Below, piece after piece: positions 27,875-37,352 of a stretch of DNA of 64,000 nt. Source of the stretch: Lautropia sp. (GTDB lineage Bacteria > Pseudomonadota > Gammaproteobacteria > Burkholderiales > Burkholderiaceae_E). The DNA is taken from positions 74,690 to 138,689 of the forward strand of contig JAUMUG010000007.1 of the NCBI GenBank assembly GCA_030530775.1, read 5' to 3'. The notes below the pieces were generated by a model. That model made no database searches, was not told the origin of the DNA, and saw nothing but the letters and a program-made list of their open reading frames with translations. Position 1 is the stretch's first letter; every line of letters starts with the position of its first letter. Made by a program: the position numbers and the translations under genes.

Positions 27875-28492
27875 TCAGGCCGGGTTGTCCTCGTCGGCAC
27901 CGATCACCAGCGTGGTGTCCGACAGATACATATGGGGAGGGACGTCGAGATTGGCATTGGCCGGCTTGTTCTTGAAAACCCGGCCCGCCATGTCGAAGGT
28001 GGAGCCATGACAGGGGCACAGGAAACCACCCGCCCAGTTGTCGGGCAGAGACGGCTGTGCGCCAGGGGCGAACTTCTCGCTGGGTGAACAGCCCAGATGT
28101 GAGCAGATGCCAACCACGACCAGGTATTCGGGCTTGATCGAACGGTGCTGGTTCTTGGCGTAAGGCGGCGTCTCCAGCTGGTAATACGCTTCGGAGTCCG
28201 GATCCAACACCTGGGACTGCGTCTGCTTCAGCGATTCGAGCATGGCGGGTGTACGGCGAATCAGCCATACGGGATTGCCACGCCATTCGACACGACGTAT
28301 TTCACCCGGCGCCATGCCGGAAATGTCCGCTTCCACAGGAGCGCCCGCAGCCCTGGCACGCTCGGACGGCTGAAAAGTACTCACCAGTGGAATGGCTACA
28401 CCGGCAGCCCCCGCACAGCCGAGCACACAGGTGGACACCAACGCGGCACGACGAGATGGATCCAGATTGATCTTCGGTAGCGTCTCGGCCAT
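27875..28492 (-). CDS. petA: Rieske iron-sulfur subunit of the bc1 complex
   Basis: The 205-residue Rieske protein has the two cluster motifs CSHLGCSP and CPCHGSTFD that ligate the [2Fe-2S] centre through two Cys and two His. The N-terminus carries SRRAALV followed by a hydrophobic helix (LVSTCVLGCAGAAGVAIPLV), consistent with Tat-dependent insertion; the tat genes are about 5 kb away. It is the first gene of petABC and lies 102 bases before petB. The start ATG 28492 lies about 12 bases after AGGAGA. Confidence 0.96.
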   Translation of the reverse strand: MAETLPKINLDPSRRAALVSTCVLGCAGAAGVAIPLVSTFQPSERARAAGAPVEADISGMAPGEIRRVEWRGNPVWLIRRTPAMLESLKQTQSQVLDPDSEAYYQLETPPYAKNQHRSIKPEYLVVVGICSHLGCSPSEKFAPGAQPSLPDNWAGGFLCPCHGSTFDMAGRVFKNKPANANLDVPPHMYLSDTTLVIGADEDNPA

Positions 28493-29222
28493 CAGAAAGA
28501 CTTCTCCTCGAACAAGGTTCAGAGTGCGAAAATACAGGTTCCGCAAGTATAGACCTGCCACCTGCGGGGTCACCTTGACCAAAATCAGAAAAGACGCGCC
28601 CCTGAACCCATTCACAATCGTTGCGACACGCCGTACCGGATCCTCCGGCCCGCTGCACACCGAGACGATATGACACTGCAAGGTCGAAGGCCGCGAAACC
28701 GTCGCATCGGCGCATCCGAGCAGTACCTTTTACGCCACGGCTCGCTGCCCGGACACTGCGCATCGGCCGCGGACGGCATGTATGAACTGCAGCGCCCGGG
28801 GTCCGCAGCCGATGGCTCGCCGGCGAACCGCCTGGAACGGACAACGAGGAACACGAGATACTCCATCGTCGGACAGTCCGGACACCGATGGTGACGATGG
28901 ACATGCGGAAGCATCGGACCACGAAAGCGGACTGTCCCCTATTGACAACATTCCTTGAGAGATTGCTTCCTGTTTTCGGTGAACCGTGACGCATCCGCAC
29001 GCCGACATCCGTTGCAGAGCCGCACGGCAAGCCGATCCGGACATCACAAACCGTGGTCGCCGGCATGGCCGCTTGCTTGCATGGGGCCAAACGATACAGA
29101 GATAATCCCGACGGTGACGCTCGATTCTCGGGATTGGCCATGCGCGATCACGCTGATGCCCGTCACGTCCCAACACGATCCCAAACAATCAATAAATCTC
29201 AGCAGGCCCAGGAGAAACAGCC
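28493..29222. other. Long divergent intergenic region petA/mscL
   Basis: About 730 bases separate divergent petA and mscL. Open frames here have no recognisable family and arginine/serine-rich compositions typical of noncoding high-GC DNA. Apart from the petA promoter candidate near 28546-28573, there is a TTGACA at 28942-28947 pointing at mscL but without a matching -10. I see no RNA gene or mobile-element trace. Confidence 0.3.
28546..28573 (-). promoter_or_regulatory. Putative petABC promoter
   Basis: On the minus strand GTGACC (28573-28568) and TATACT (28551-28546) are separated by 16 bases and lie about 55 bases upstream of the petA ATG. The -10 matches five of six consensus bases and the -35 four of six. 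Confidence 0.4.
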
Positions 29223-29666
29223 ATGTCCATGATGTCGGAATTCAGAGAGTTCGCCCTCAAGGGTAATGTCGTCGACCTCGCCGTCGGTGTGATCATCGGC
29301 GGCGCCTTCGGCAAGATCGTCGACTCGCTCGTCAAAGATATCGTCATGCCGATCGTCGGCGCCGTCTTCGGTGGCTTCGACTTTTCCAACTACTTCATCA
29401 TCCTGACGTCGAAAGTGCCGGAAAACATCCCGTTGACCTATGACGCCCTGAACAAAGCCGGCGTACCGCTGTTCGCCTACGGCAATTTCCTGACGGTGTT
29501 CATCAACTTCCTGATCCTGGCCTTCATCATCTTCCAGATGATCCGTCTGTACACGAAGGCTCAAAAAGCATTCATCAAAGAAAAGCCGGTCGAAGAAACC
29601 CCGGCCACGCCGGAAGACATCGTGCTGCTGCGCGAGATTCGCGACGAACTGAAAAACAAAGCCTGA
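29223..29666 (+). CDS. mscL: Large-conductance mechanosensitive channel
   Basis: MscL opens under membrane tension to release osmolytes during hypo-osmotic shock. The 147-residue protein has the N-terminal amphipathic segment [33 protein letters not shown] with the pore helix, a periplasmic loop, the second helix [21 protein letters not shown] and the charged C-terminal bundle [15 protein letters not shown] precedes the ATG with good spacing. It is a single-gene unit, and a 21-base palindrome lies 33 bases after its stop. Confidence 0.97.
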   Translation: MSMMSEFREFALKGNVVDLAVGVIIGGAFGKIVDSLVKDIVMPIVGAVFGGFDFSNYFIILTSKVPENIPLTYDALNKAGVPLFAYGNFLTVFINFLILAFIIFQMIRLYTKAQKAFIKEKPVEETPATPEDIVLLREIRDELKNKA

Positions 29667-29699
29667 TCTCCGCAGCTTCGGCGCCTGCCGGACTCGCTG

Positions 29700-29720
29700 C
29701 CCCCGATCGTCGATCGGGGG
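29700..29720. repeat. Perfect 21-base palindrome after mscL
   Basis: Arms CCCCCGATCG and CGATCGGGGG flank a single central T between mscL and the convergent Nif3-like gene. It could be a bidirectional terminator stem, although no T-run follows on either strand. Confidence 0.4.
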
Positions 29721-29955
29721 GGATCCGGCCCGACGACCCGCTCCCGACATCCGCTCATCCATGCCGATGTCAACAGAGGAGCGGTTTTTTCATGCCTGCC
29801 GGTTCAGGCGTTGCCGCAGCCTTCATCCACCCGGTTGCCACCCAGCCAAACGGCCCCGACCCTCAGTCGTCATTCATGATTCAGCATTGCAGGACGGAAG
29901 TCTGCTCGAAGGGCCCTCTGCCCTGCCTTCCCTGTGCGCTTGGGCTGTGCGAGGT

Positions 29956-30738
29956 TCATGCCGGATTGGGATCGTCGATGAAATCCACCTCGATGCCGAA
30001 ATGCTCGGCCAGATGCCGGCCCAACGCCTGTACGCCGCCCCGCTCGGTAGCGTGATGCCCGGCAGCGACGTAGACGACACCGGCTTCACGCGCCAGATGG
30101 GTGGTCCGTTCGGAGATCTCGCCACTGATGAAACAATCCGCCCCCAGGTCGATGGCCTGCTGCAAAAAATCCTGCGCGCCGCCCGTACACCAGGCAATGC
30201 GACGGATCTGTCGCGACAGATCGCCCACCAGCAGGGGTTCCCGATCCAGACGTTCGGACAGACGCTGCCGCAGCGCGTCGCTGCCGATCGGCTCCTCCAG
30301 ATCGTGCCAGGCGATCAGCGGCGCATCCCGACCCACTGTTTCGCCCCCATGAGCGGTCGCAGCCCAACCCAGCAGTAGTCCGAGCCGAGCATTGTTGCCG
30401 TAGACCGGGTGCACATCCAACGGCAGATGATAAGCGATCAGGTTGATGTCGGCCTTCAGAAGTGCCGCCAGCCGGCGCTTGCGCACACCGATGATGCGTG
30501 GATCCTCGCCCTTCCAGAAATAACCATGGTGCACCAGCAAAGCATCGGCCCCTCTGGTCACGGCCCGATCCACCACGTTCTGCGACGCAGTGACCGCGCA
30601 AATCATGTGTGCAATGCTGCTCCTACCTTCCACCTGCAGCCCGTTTGGGGAATAATCCTTGATATCGGCGGGGCGCAACAGATCATTGAGGTGATCCAGC
30701 AGCGTCCCGGTCGGGACCGACACCGAAACATGCGCCAT
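29956..30738 (-). CDS. Nif3-like dinuclear metal-centre protein
   Basis: The 260-residue protein belongs to the NIF3/DUF34 (YbgI) family. Metal-binding positions are visible in ALLVHHGYFWKG, LIAYHLPLDVHPVYGNN and GHHATERGGVQALG; CTGGAQDFLQQAIDLGADCFISGEISERT is the conserved middle segment. Relatives form toroidal hexamers with two metals per subunit; a GTP-cyclohydrolase-like role has been suggested, but the true function is open. It is divergent from the DegS-like protease gene, whose start is 68 bases away, an arrangement conserved in Burkholderiales. Confidence 0.9.
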   Translation of the reverse strand: MAHVSVSVPTGTLLDHLNDLLRPADIKDYSPNGLQVEGRSSIAHMICAVTASQNVVDRAVTRGADALLVHHGYFWKGEDPRIIGVRKRRLAALLKADINLIAYHLPLDVHPVYGNNARLGLLLGWAATAHGGETVGRDAPLIAWHDLEEPIGSDALRQRLSERLDREPLLVGDLSRQIRRIAWCTGGAQDFLQQAIDLGADCFISGEISERTTHLAREAGVVYVAAGHHATERGGVQALGRHLAEHFGIEVDFIDDPNPA

Positions 30739-30806
30739 TCTTTTTCCTCCAACATGCCATCTGGGCCGGCTCGTTCCAGCCCGAAACTCGTGACAGGTGC
30801 TTCTGC

Positions 30807-32072
30807 ATGATGAGAAGGCTCTGGCTGCTGTTTGCCCAGGTCGTGACGATCCTCGTCGCAGCCCTGTTCGTCATCAGCACCTTCCGTCCGGAATGGCTCT
30901 CCGACCGAAAGGCTCTGCTGGAGACCGAGCCGCTGCAACCGGATACTCCCGGCGCGGTTCAGCCATCGCCTTCGACACCTGCCCCCCCCTCGATTCTGTC
31001 ATATAGCAAAGCAGCCCGACGCGCCACACCGGCGGTGGTCAGCATCTCGGCCCGCAACGATGGTGTGGCCAGCAACGAAGAAGGCAGCGGTGACGCCCCC
31101 CCGCGCAACAAACGCCTGCCGCCTCCATACTCGGAAGAGGAACCGGAGCCCGAGAACCCCGATGCCGACATGGGCTCGGGTGTCATCGCCAGCGCCGACG
31201 GCTACATACTGACCAATCATCATGTGCTGGGCGACGGCACCCAGATCGAGATCGTACTGGTCAGCGGTGAGCGCCTGCAGGCCAAGCTGATCGGCAGTGA
31301 TCCGGACACGGATCTGGCCGTATTGAAAGTCGAGCGCCAGGGGCTGCCCGTCGTCGACTTCGGCAGCATGAACGACATGTCGGTCGGCGACGTGGTATTG
31401 GCGATCGGCAATCCCTTCGGCGTTGGCCAGACCGTGACGATGGGTATCATCTCGGCACTGGGTCGCACCCAGCTGGGCATCAACACCTTCGAGAACTTCA
31501 TCCAGACCGATGCCGCCATCAACCCCGGCAATTCGGGTGGTGCCCTGGTCGACGTGCATGGACGGCTTCTGGGTATCAATACCGCCATCTATTCCCGCAC
31601 CGGCGGCTCACTCGGCATCGGCTTTGCCATCCCGGTCTCGATCGTGCAGGAAGTCATGCAGCAGATCATTGCCCATGGCCGGGTCATCCGCGGCTATATC
31701 GGCGTCGAGCCACAGGATCTGACGCCAGAGCTGACCGAGGCGCTGGAGCTGCCGCTTCAACAGAAAGGTTCGATCATCGCCGGCGTGGTGCGCAACAGCC
31801 CGGCCGAACAAGCGGGTGTGCGAACCGGCGACATCCTGACCGGCATCGACGATGAACGTATCATGGACACCACCCAGATGCTCAATACCATCGCCCGCCT
31901 GACACCGGGTTCGAGCGCACAATTCCGCTTCCTGCGCAACGGCCAGGAGATCGAATTGCCGATCACCATAGGCGCCCGTCCCAGCCCCAACGAACAGAAA
32001 CCGGCCGCGAATACCGACGATGCCGACAATGGGGCCAATGGCAACGACGGGGACGAAGCCGGAAAGAGGTGA
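30807..32072 (+). CDS. DegS/Do-like periplasmic serine protease, membrane-anchored
   Basis: The 421-residue HtrA-family protease has an N-terminal membrane anchor (LWLLFAQVVTILVAALFVIS), a Pro/Ser-rich linker, a trypsin-like domain and one PDZ domain (IRGYIGVEPQDL ... SPAEQAGVRTGDILTGIDD). The catalytic triad reads His139 (TNHHVLGD), Asp169 (DPDTDLAVLKV) and Ser243 (INPGNSGGALVD). A single PDZ plus an anchor is the DegS layout, whereas DegP has two PDZ domains and a cleaved signal. It should cleave misfolded or regulatory envelope proteins. The C-terminus is an Asn/Asp-rich tail. No anti-sigma factor gene is nearby. Confidence 0.92.
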   Translation: MMRRLWLLFAQVVTILVAALFVISTFRPEWLSDRKALLETEPLQPDTPGAVQPSPSTPAPPSILSYSKAARRATPAVVSISARNDGVASNEEGSGDAPPRNKRLPPPYSEEEPEPENPDADMGSGVIASADGYILTNHHVLGDGTQIEIVLVSGERLQAKLIGSDPDTDLAVLKVERQGLPVVDFGSMNDMSVGDVVLAIGNPFGVGQTVTMGIISALGRTQLGINTFENFIQTDAAINPGNSGGALVDVHGRLLGINTAIYSRTGGSLGIGFAIPVSIVQEVMQQIIAHGRVIRGYIGVEPQDLTPELTEALELPLQQKGSIIAGVVRNSPAEQAGVRTGDILTGIDDERIMDTTQMLNTIARLTPGSSAQFRFLRNGQEIELPITIGARPSPNEQKPAANTDDADNGANGNDGDEAGKR

Positions 32073-32249
32073 ACAAAGCCGCAGCGCCCCGGCCCTGGCA
32101 CGGGCGGAACACTCGTGCCCGTCGGCGCAGGCCAGCCATCACGACCACGGACATTTCGACAACGCTTCTGCGCTTTCACTCGAGCCGCAGATGGAGCACG
32201 AAACCCGATCCGCGGCAACGCGGCTGGACTCTGCGCAGAACTTGACGGC

Positions 32250-32515
32250 TCATGCCGCCAAAGCGTAAGCCTGTGAGCGGTGGTTTTCATGCCCAGTGCC
32301 TGATGTGGGCGCCGGTGGTCCAAAAAAGAATCCAGTCGCCAATCACGCGACTGGCCTGTTGCAGCGGCTCGAGGCGATGCCGATGCACGCATCGATCCTC
32401 GAGTGTGCGGATCAGGCGTTCGCTCATGGCGTTTTGCTCGGAGCCGTGCGGCCTGATGGACTCCTGTCGCAAACCATAACGGCCCCTGGCACCAGCACCA
32501 GCACCAGCACCGTGA
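32250..32515 (-). pseudogene. IS3-like transposase remnant (C-terminal integrase-core end)
   Basis: On the minus strand one frame reads RYGLRQESIRPHGSEQNAMSERLIRTLEDRCVHRHRLEPLQQASRVIGDW (quoted in pieces: QNAMSERLIRTLEDR, QQASRVIGDW). A second frame gives DHRRPHQALGMKT, and a third gives QAYALAA followed by a stop at 32250-32252. Together these match the last 80 or so residues of DDE transposases of the IS3 orfB type, broken by two frameshifts and lacking the rest of the element. No terminal inverted repeats were found. The upstream edge abuts a short ACCAGC tandem repeat, next to tatC. Confidence 0.75.
32491..32511. repeat. Short tandem repeat (ACCAGC, 3.5 copies)
   Basis: Three and a half copies of ACCAGC lie at the broken edge of the transposase remnant, 29 bases from the tatC stop. 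This may be a scar of the deletion that removed the rest of the element. Confidence 0.6.
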
Positions 32516-32539
32516 ACGTACAGCATACCGGCGGCGGTA

Positions 32540-33397
32540 TCACTCGATGATGCTGTCGTTCTTTGGTGCGGCAGTGTCCGAAGCCGCGGTGGCCAGCGCA
32601 CGCTCGTCGCCCGGATCATCGGGCAGATCTTCGGGCGCACGACTGCGTTCGGACAGGAAGCCCGCCAGAAAGATGCCCAGCTCGAAGAGCATGATCAATG
32701 GAATGGCCAGCATGAACTGGGACAGAACATCCGGCGGCGTGAGCACAGCCGCCACGACAAAGGCTCCGACCACCACGTAGCGACGTGCCACCCGCAGCTG
32801 CGCGGTCGACACCATACCCAACTTGACCAGCAGCATCTCGACCACTGGCACTTCGAAGGCCAGACCAAAGCCAAAGAAAATCGACAGCGTGAAATCCCAA
32901 TAGCGCTGCAGATCCTGCATCACATCGGCACCAGTCTTCTCGGCAAAGGAAAAGAAGAACCTGTAGGCCACCGGCAGTACGAAGAAGTAGGCAAAAGCAA
33001 TACCCACCACCAGAAAGAAGACCGATGAAACGATCAGCGGAGCGACGAAGCGCCGCTCATGCGCATAGAGGCCTGGCGCCACGAAAGCCCATGCCTGATA
33101 GAGTACCCAGGGCATCGAGCCCAGCACCGCTGTCAGCAGCGCAATCTTGGTCAGTGTGAAGAAAGCGCCCTCACCGGCCACGAAGACGGCTCTGGATCCT
33201 TCCGGCAATGCCGCCTGGAGCGGCTTGGCCAGAAACTTCATCAGATCGGGTGCAAAGTAAAAGCACACGAAAAACAACAGCAGAATCACCAGCAGGGAAC
33301 GGATGATCCGATCACGCAGCTCGGTCAGATGAGAAATGAAGTTCTCGTCCTCGGGCTGCTGCTGAATTTTCTTCTTTTTACCCAACCATCCGAACAT
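32540..33397 (-). CDS. tatC: Twin-arginine translocase subunit TatC
   Basis: TatC is the six-helix receptor for twin-arginine signal peptides. The 285-residue protein has FISHLTELRDRIIRSLLVIL, PLIVSSVFFLVVGIAFAYFFVLP and FGLAFEVPVVEMLLVKLG, typical of the family, with conserved Glu and Pro residues. The C-terminus carries an extra acidic tail of about 30 residues. Its ATG overlaps the tatB stop (TGATG), so the two are translationally coupled. The transposase relic lies just beyond its stop. Confidence 0.97.
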   Translation of the reverse strand: MFGWLGKKKKIQQQPEDENFISHLTELRDRIIRSLLVILLLFFVCFYFAPDLMKFLAKPLQAALPEGSRAVFVAGEGAFFTLTKIALLTAVLGSMPWVLYQAWAFVAPGLYAHERRFVAPLIVSSVFFLVVGIAFAYFFVLPVAYRFFFSFAEKTGADVMQDLQRYWDFTLSIFFGFGLAFEVPVVEMLLVKLGMVSTAQLRVARRYVVVGAFVVAAVLTPPDVLSQFMLAIPLIMLFELGIFLAGFLSERSRAPEDLPDDPGDERALATAASDTAAPKNDSIIE

Positions 33398-33912
33398 CAG
33401 CGAGGCACCCGAAAGCGAGGACGTTTGAAACCGCGCTCGCGCTCACGCTCGATGCGGCGATCTTTGAGCCGCTGCCGCAGGCGGCGGTCTTCATATACTT
33501 TGTCCCAGTCGGTGGGCGCCGGCGGCGCTTCGACCTGGGCAGGGCGAGCCGGATCCGCATCGGCATCCGGCAGGGACAGGTCATCCAGCAGCGTCTCGGT
33601 CGGCGCCTGCGCCGAGGATGAAGCCTCGAAGGAGGACTGCAGGCTATCGAAGGAGGCGCGGGCCGACTGGACCGTCTCCTGAAAACCTCGCTCGAGGCTG
33701 CGCGCCGAATCTTCGACATCGGATTTCAGTGATTTCAGCTCGGCCAGATCGATTTGCTGGCTGAAGTCGCTCTTGACATCCTCGACATAGCGGCGCACCC
33801 GGCTCATCCACTGCCCCGCCTGTCTGGCCACCTGAGGCAGACGCTCGGGGCCGATGATCACCAGCGCGGCCACGGCCACGATCAGCATTTCGACGAAGCT
33901 GATGTCAAACAT
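33397..33912 (-). CDS. tatB: Twin-arginine translocase subunit TatB
   Basis: TatB contacts TatC in the substrate receptor. The N-terminal helix MFDISFVEMLIVAVAALVIIGPERLP has the Glu in the membrane segment and the GPERLP hinge of TatB. An amphipathic helix follows (VARQAGQWMSRVRRYVEDVKSDF). The remainder is a long charged cytoplasmic tail, rich in Arg near the end (RRLRQRLKDRRIERERERG). At 171 residues it is normal for Betaproteobacteria. It shares one base with tatC and lies 193 bases after tatA. Confidence 0.95.
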   Translation of the reverse strand: MFDISFVEMLIVAVAALVIIGPERLPQVARQAGQWMSRVRRYVEDVKSDFSQQIDLAELKSLKSDVEDSARSLERGFQETVQSARASFDSLQSSFEASSSAQAPTETLLDDLSLPDADADPARPAQVEAPPAPTDWDKVYEDRRLRQRLKDRRIERERERGFKRPRFRVPR

Positions 33913-34105
33913 CGGTCAACCAGATTCCGTGGAGAAGGAGGTGTGGCGCCCAGCGCCGCGTCATCTACGTTACCCGGAGTATCGGCGTACTTCGGGTAAG
34001 GGCCCGGGCCAGAGCAACGTCGCCCGGGAATCATGGAACGAGAGGCCGGCCGATCCGCGCCAGCGACCGGCTCTTGCCATCGGAAAGACGAAGCGACAAC
34101 GATAC

Positions 34106-34348
34106 TCAGACCTTGGTCTTGGCCTCGACGTCGATCGTCTGGGGATCGGACTGTTGCTGTGACTGTGTCACGCTCGGTGGCTTTGCCGAATCCGCAGGTG
34201 TGTCGGATACACCATCCTTGACGCCTTCTTTGAACCCTTTGATGGCGGCGCCGAGGTCGGTGCCGATGTTCTTGATCTTCTTGGTGCCGAACAGCAGCAT
34301 GACAATCACCAGCACGATCAGCCAGTGCCAGATGCTCATGGTTCCCAT
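34106..34348 (-). CDS. tatA: Twin-arginine translocase subunit TatA
   Basis: This 80-residue pore-forming Tat subunit has a short N-terminal membrane helix ([17 protein letters not shown]), the conserved [24 protein letters not shown] amphipathic helix and a Gln/Ser-rich tail. The Phe-Gly hinge is present. It heads the tatA-tatB-tatC unit and follows hinT on the same strand by about 100 bases. The tail ends in VEAKTKV, as in many Betaproteobacterial homologues. Confidence 0.96.
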   Translation of the reverse strand: MGTMSIWHWLIVLVIVMLLFGTKKIKNIGTDLGAAIKGFKEGVKDGVSDTPADSAKPPSVTQSQQQSDPQTIDVEAKTKV

Positions 34349-34447
34349 ATATGACTGGACTCCTAGATATCGGTTTCGTCAAAGCAGCTGAAACGCCAGC
34401 CGCCCATGCAACCGGCGCAAACAACATATGAAGAGAGGCGGACGGAC

Positions 34448-34846
34448 TCAGACCGCCCGGACGGGCTGGCCCGCGGGCGAACCCAGGACATGGATATGTA
34501 GATGATACACCTCCTGCCCCCCGGCTGAACCACTGTTGACCTGGGTTTTGAAGCCTTTGGCCAACCCCTGGTCGGAGGCCAGCCGACCCGCGAGTGAGAA
34601 CAGGTGACCGAGCAGGGCCGGGTCCTCGGCGCCGTCGAACAGATTGACGACGTGACGCTTGGGAATGATCAGAAAATGCACCGGAGCCGAGGGATCGATG
34701 TCATGAAAAGCCAGGGCATGCTCGTCCTCGTACACCTTTCGTGAGGGAATCTCTCCACGGCCGATGCGGCAGAACAGGCAGTCATGTTCGACCGGCTTGC
34801 CGTTGTCATTCTGCCCGGCCTGGCTTGCATCATTGTGATCAGACAT
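34448..34846 (-). CDS. hinT: HIT-family nucleotide hydrolase (HinT type)
   Basis: HinT hydrolyses adenosine phosphoramidates. The 132-residue protein has CLFCRIGRGEIPSRKVYEDEHALAFHDIDPSAPVHFLIIPKRHV (quoted in part) and the histidine triad in YHLHIHVLGS. CAGGAGG precedes the ATG at 34846, which excludes the longer frame. The N-terminus carries about 20 extra polar residues. It lies between hisE (421 bases upstream) and tatA, the standard Burkholderiales order. Confidence 0.95.
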   Translation of the reverse strand: MSDHNDASQAGQNDNGKPVEHDCLFCRIGRGEIPSRKVYEDEHALAFHDIDPSAPVHFLIIPKRHVVNLFDGAEDPALLGHLFSLAGRLASDQGLAKGFKTQVNSGSAGGQEVYHLHIHVLGSPAGQPVRAV

Positions 34847-35267
34847 TGAAACCTCCTGGTGAATCCTGATGTCGATGATGGTATCGCGTTCCATGCGAAA
34901 CCAGAGCGTACTGAATCGCCGCTCTCCACCCGGGTCACCGGCACCAGGACACAACGAATACGACATCGGTATCCGTTACCTTCCCAGAGCTGAAAACGAA
35001 GATCAGTGCCGTCCCCTTTTGAAACCTTGACGCCCATGGCACGAACGATGCATCCAGAGCGGCCAAATACACCAATAAACAAAACCCCGACCGGGATTCA
35101 AGCAAACCCACTCCACCAACGAAATGTTTGACCCAAGATTCAATCGAATGAGGTTTTCGACAGCCAATGTTTCAAAAGCTCGGTGTGTCAAAGCCCTCCA
35201 CTTGCGACGAGCGTTCCCATGGCTGAAACGGCTTGGCAAATGTGTGAACGTCGGAGCCGAGTCACCA
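34847..35267. other. Intergenic region hisE-hinT
   Basis: These 421 bases between hisE and hinT hold no gene I can support. In relatives a small membrane-protein gene often occupies this spot, but no comparable hydrophobic frame is seen. A minus-strand TTGACA (plus-strand tgtcaa at 35186-35191) has no good -10. The base composition is lower in GC than the flanking genes. Confidence 0.3.
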
Positions 35268-35747
35268 TCACTCCTTCGGCCGCGACGCCTTCTCGTCCAG
35301 TCCTGACACGCCTTCCCGGCGGAGCAGCTCAGCCATCACATCCTCGGGCCGTAATTCATGATGCACCAGCATCACCAGCGAGTGAAACCACAGGTCGGCG
35401 GTTTCCGCGATGATCCTCTCGCGCACGCCATCCTTGGCGGCTATCACGACTTCGGTCGCTTCTTCGCCGATCTTCTTCAAAATCCTGTCATTACCGCCGA
35501 TCAGCAGCTTGGCCACATAGCTGCGCGACGGATCGCCGCTCCGACGTGATTCGATCACATCGGCCAGCTGACCCAACACACCTGCTGATGCAATATCTGC
35601 CGTATGTGCAGACACCGTGCGGTTGCCGTGTTCCTGTGTCGCTGATGCGGCTCCAGTCTCGGTCGAGCCAGCAGTCGCCAGCCTGCCGAAGCCGCCGGGG
35701 ACATCGGCCGATACTACATTCTTTCTCTGTAATTCTTGATTACTCAT
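35268..35747 (-). CDS. hisE: Phosphoribosyl-ATP pyrophosphatase
   Basis: HisE hydrolyses phosphoribosyl-ATP to phosphoribosyl-AMP, step two of histidine synthesis. The catalytic MazG-like domain is clear: [42 protein letters not shown] and [27 protein letters not shown] (in part). The protein has 159 residues against about 110, with an N-terminal extension of about 50 residues rich in Ala, Thr, Ser and Gly. ATG 35747 is the start of the open frame. An internal start closer to the domain cannot be excluded, since no strong ribosome-binding site marks either. It lies 53 bases after hisI. Confidence 0.93.
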   Translation of the reverse strand: MSNQELQRKNVVSADVPGGFGRLATAGSTETGAASATQEHGNRTVSAHTADIASAGVLGQLADVIESRRSGDPSRSYVAKLLIGGNDRILKKIGEEATEVVIAAKDGVRERIIAETADLWFHSLVMLVHHELRPEDVMAELLRREGVSGLDEKASRPKE

Positions 35748-35800
35748 ACCGAAATATCGATCGAATCAATGTCGTGCCGCTGATGATATTCGGATCAGAT

Positions 35801-36394
35801 TCACCACATCCTCCCGATACTCATCCCGATAGTCATACCGAACGATATTCCCAACCCGATACCCAGCGCGAGTTGGCCAATCGAGTCTGAATCAACATCT
35901 GGCCCCGTTTCCGATGACGACCCCGAGGCGTTGGCATTGGAAGCATTTGCGTCACCGGCACCATACAAGCGGGCAGGATCGACTTTGACGGCATCGACCA
36001 CTTCCCACCGATGCGCCTCATCCAACTTGTTGAAGAAGCAGGATTCGCGGCCGGTATGACAGGCCACACCACCACGCTGTTCGACGGTGAGCAGAATCAC
36101 ATCAGCGTCGCAATCCGTGCGGATTTCCTGTACCAGCTGCTGGTTACCGGATTCCTCACCTTTGCGCCACAACCGCCGACGCGAGCGCGACCAGTAAACC
36201 GCCCGTCCGGTGCGTGTCGTTTCCAGCAGCGATTCCCGGTTCATCCAGGCCAGCATCAGCACACGTCGCGTGGCAGCATCCTGTGCAATGGCCGGTACCA
36301 AACCATTCTCGTCCCACTGGAGCCGATCCAGCCACGCCTCTGCCGAGCCACTGGTCGAATCATCCGGCTCACGTCGTTGATTGCCTGTATCCAT
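35801..36394 (-). CDS. hisI: Phosphoribosyl-AMP cyclohydrolase with glycine-zipper-like tail
   Basis: HisI opens the adenine ring of phosphoribosyl-AMP, step three of histidine synthesis. The core is intact: [74 protein letters not shown], with the zinc and magnesium ligands CDADV and CHTGRESC (quoted in pieces). GGGAGG lies nine bases before the ATG at 36394. The protein has 197 residues against about 130. After the catalytic domain come an Asn/Ser-rich linker and a hydrophobic tail with glycine every fourth residue ([18 protein letters not shown]). This tail is not a normal HisI feature and could associate with a membrane or itself. Confidence 0.92.
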   Translation of the reverse strand: MDTGNQRREPDDSTSGSAEAWLDRLQWDENGLVPAIAQDAATRRVLMLAWMNRESLLETTRTGRAVYWSRSRRRLWRKGEESGNQQLVQEIRTDCDADVILLTVEQRGGVACHTGRESCFFNKLDEAHRWEVVDAVKVDPARLYGAGDANASNANASGSSSETGPDVDSDSIGQLALGIGLGISFGMTIGMSIGRMW

Positions 36395-36491
36395 CGCTTG
36401 TTGCCTCCCTTCGTTTCGTGCGGATTTCACGAACGCCAGGATTCTCTCCCACCCTGCGTTCAGGATACCGTCTGTGCCCGGGGCACGGCGA

Positions 36492-37352
36492 TCATACCAA
36501 CCCCTGCCGCACCGGTACGCCCTGACTGGCCATCAGCTGCTTGGCCTCGGCGATGGTGTACTCGCCGAAGTGGAAAATGCTGGCCGCCAGCACGGCATCG
36601 GCGCCGCCCTGGGTGACGCCATCGACCAGATGCTGCAGATTACCCACTCCGCCGGAAGCGATCACCGGAATCGACACCGCATCGACCACGGCACGGGTCA
36701 GTTCCAGATCGAAGCCGATCCGGGTGCCATCGCGGTCCATGCTGGTCAACAGAATTTCACCAGCCCCCAGTTCGGCCACCTTGCGTGCCCATTCCAGCGC
36801 GTCCAGACCGGTGTCGTTGCGACCGCCGTGGGTGTAGACATGCCAATGTCCTGCGGGCTGGCGCTTGGCATCGATGGCCACCACCAGACACTGCGAACCG
36901 TAGTAGTCGGCCGCATCGGCGATCAACTTCGGATTGTGGATGGCGGCGGTGTTGACCGACACCTTGTCGGCGCCGACATTCAGCAGCCTGCGCATGTCTT
37001 CCAGTGTACGGATACCGCCACCGACCGTCAGCGGAATGAAGACCTGATTGGCCACTGCTTCGATCACCGACAGGATGGTGTCGCGCTGATCGGAAGAGGC
37101 CGTGATATCGAGAAAGGTCAACTCGTCGGCGCCTTCCTGATCATACCGGCGGGCGATCTCGACCGGATCGCCGGCATCGCGCAAGCCGACGAAGTTGACC
37201 CCCTTGACGACCCGCCCGGCAGTCACGTCCAGGCAGGGAATCACCCGCCGGGTGAGGCCGCTGTGAGCGAGTTCTTCGGTCAGCCGCGCGTCGGCTGCCC
37301 GGGAAAGGTCGGCAGCTTCTTTGGAAAAGTCCTGCCCGGAATCACACACCAT
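36492..37352 (-). CDS. hisF: Imidazole glycerol phosphate synthase, cyclase subunit
   Basis: HisF forms imidazole glycerol phosphate and AICAR using ammonia from HisH. The barrel motifs are [20 protein letters not shown] with catalytic Asp, [48 protein letters not shown] with the second Asp, and [17 protein letters not shown]. The 286-residue length includes about 30 residues before the usual start. ATG 37352 overlaps the hisA stop by 11 bases, supporting coupling. A shorter product cannot be ruled out because typical proteins start just before RRVIPCLDV. Confidence 0.95.
   Translation of the reverse strand: MVCDSGQDFSKEAADLSRAADARLTEELAHSGLTRRVIPCLDVTAGRVVKGVNFVGLRDAGDPVEIARRYDQEGADELTFLDITASSDQRDTILSVIEAVANQVFIPLTVGGGIRTLEDMRRLLNVGADKVSVNTAAIHNPKLIADAADYYGSQCLVVAIDAKRQPAGHWHVYTHGGRNDTGLDALEWARKVAELGAGEILLTSMDRDGTRIGFDLELTRAVVDAVSIPVIASGGVGNLQHLVDGVTQGGADAVLAASIFHFGEYTIAEAKQLMASQGVPVRQGLV

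Noticed and set aside
32491..32511. Possible CRISPR-like repeat
   Set aside because: A simple six-base tandem repeat of 3.5 units without spacers; no CRISPR-like array was seen anywhere in the window.
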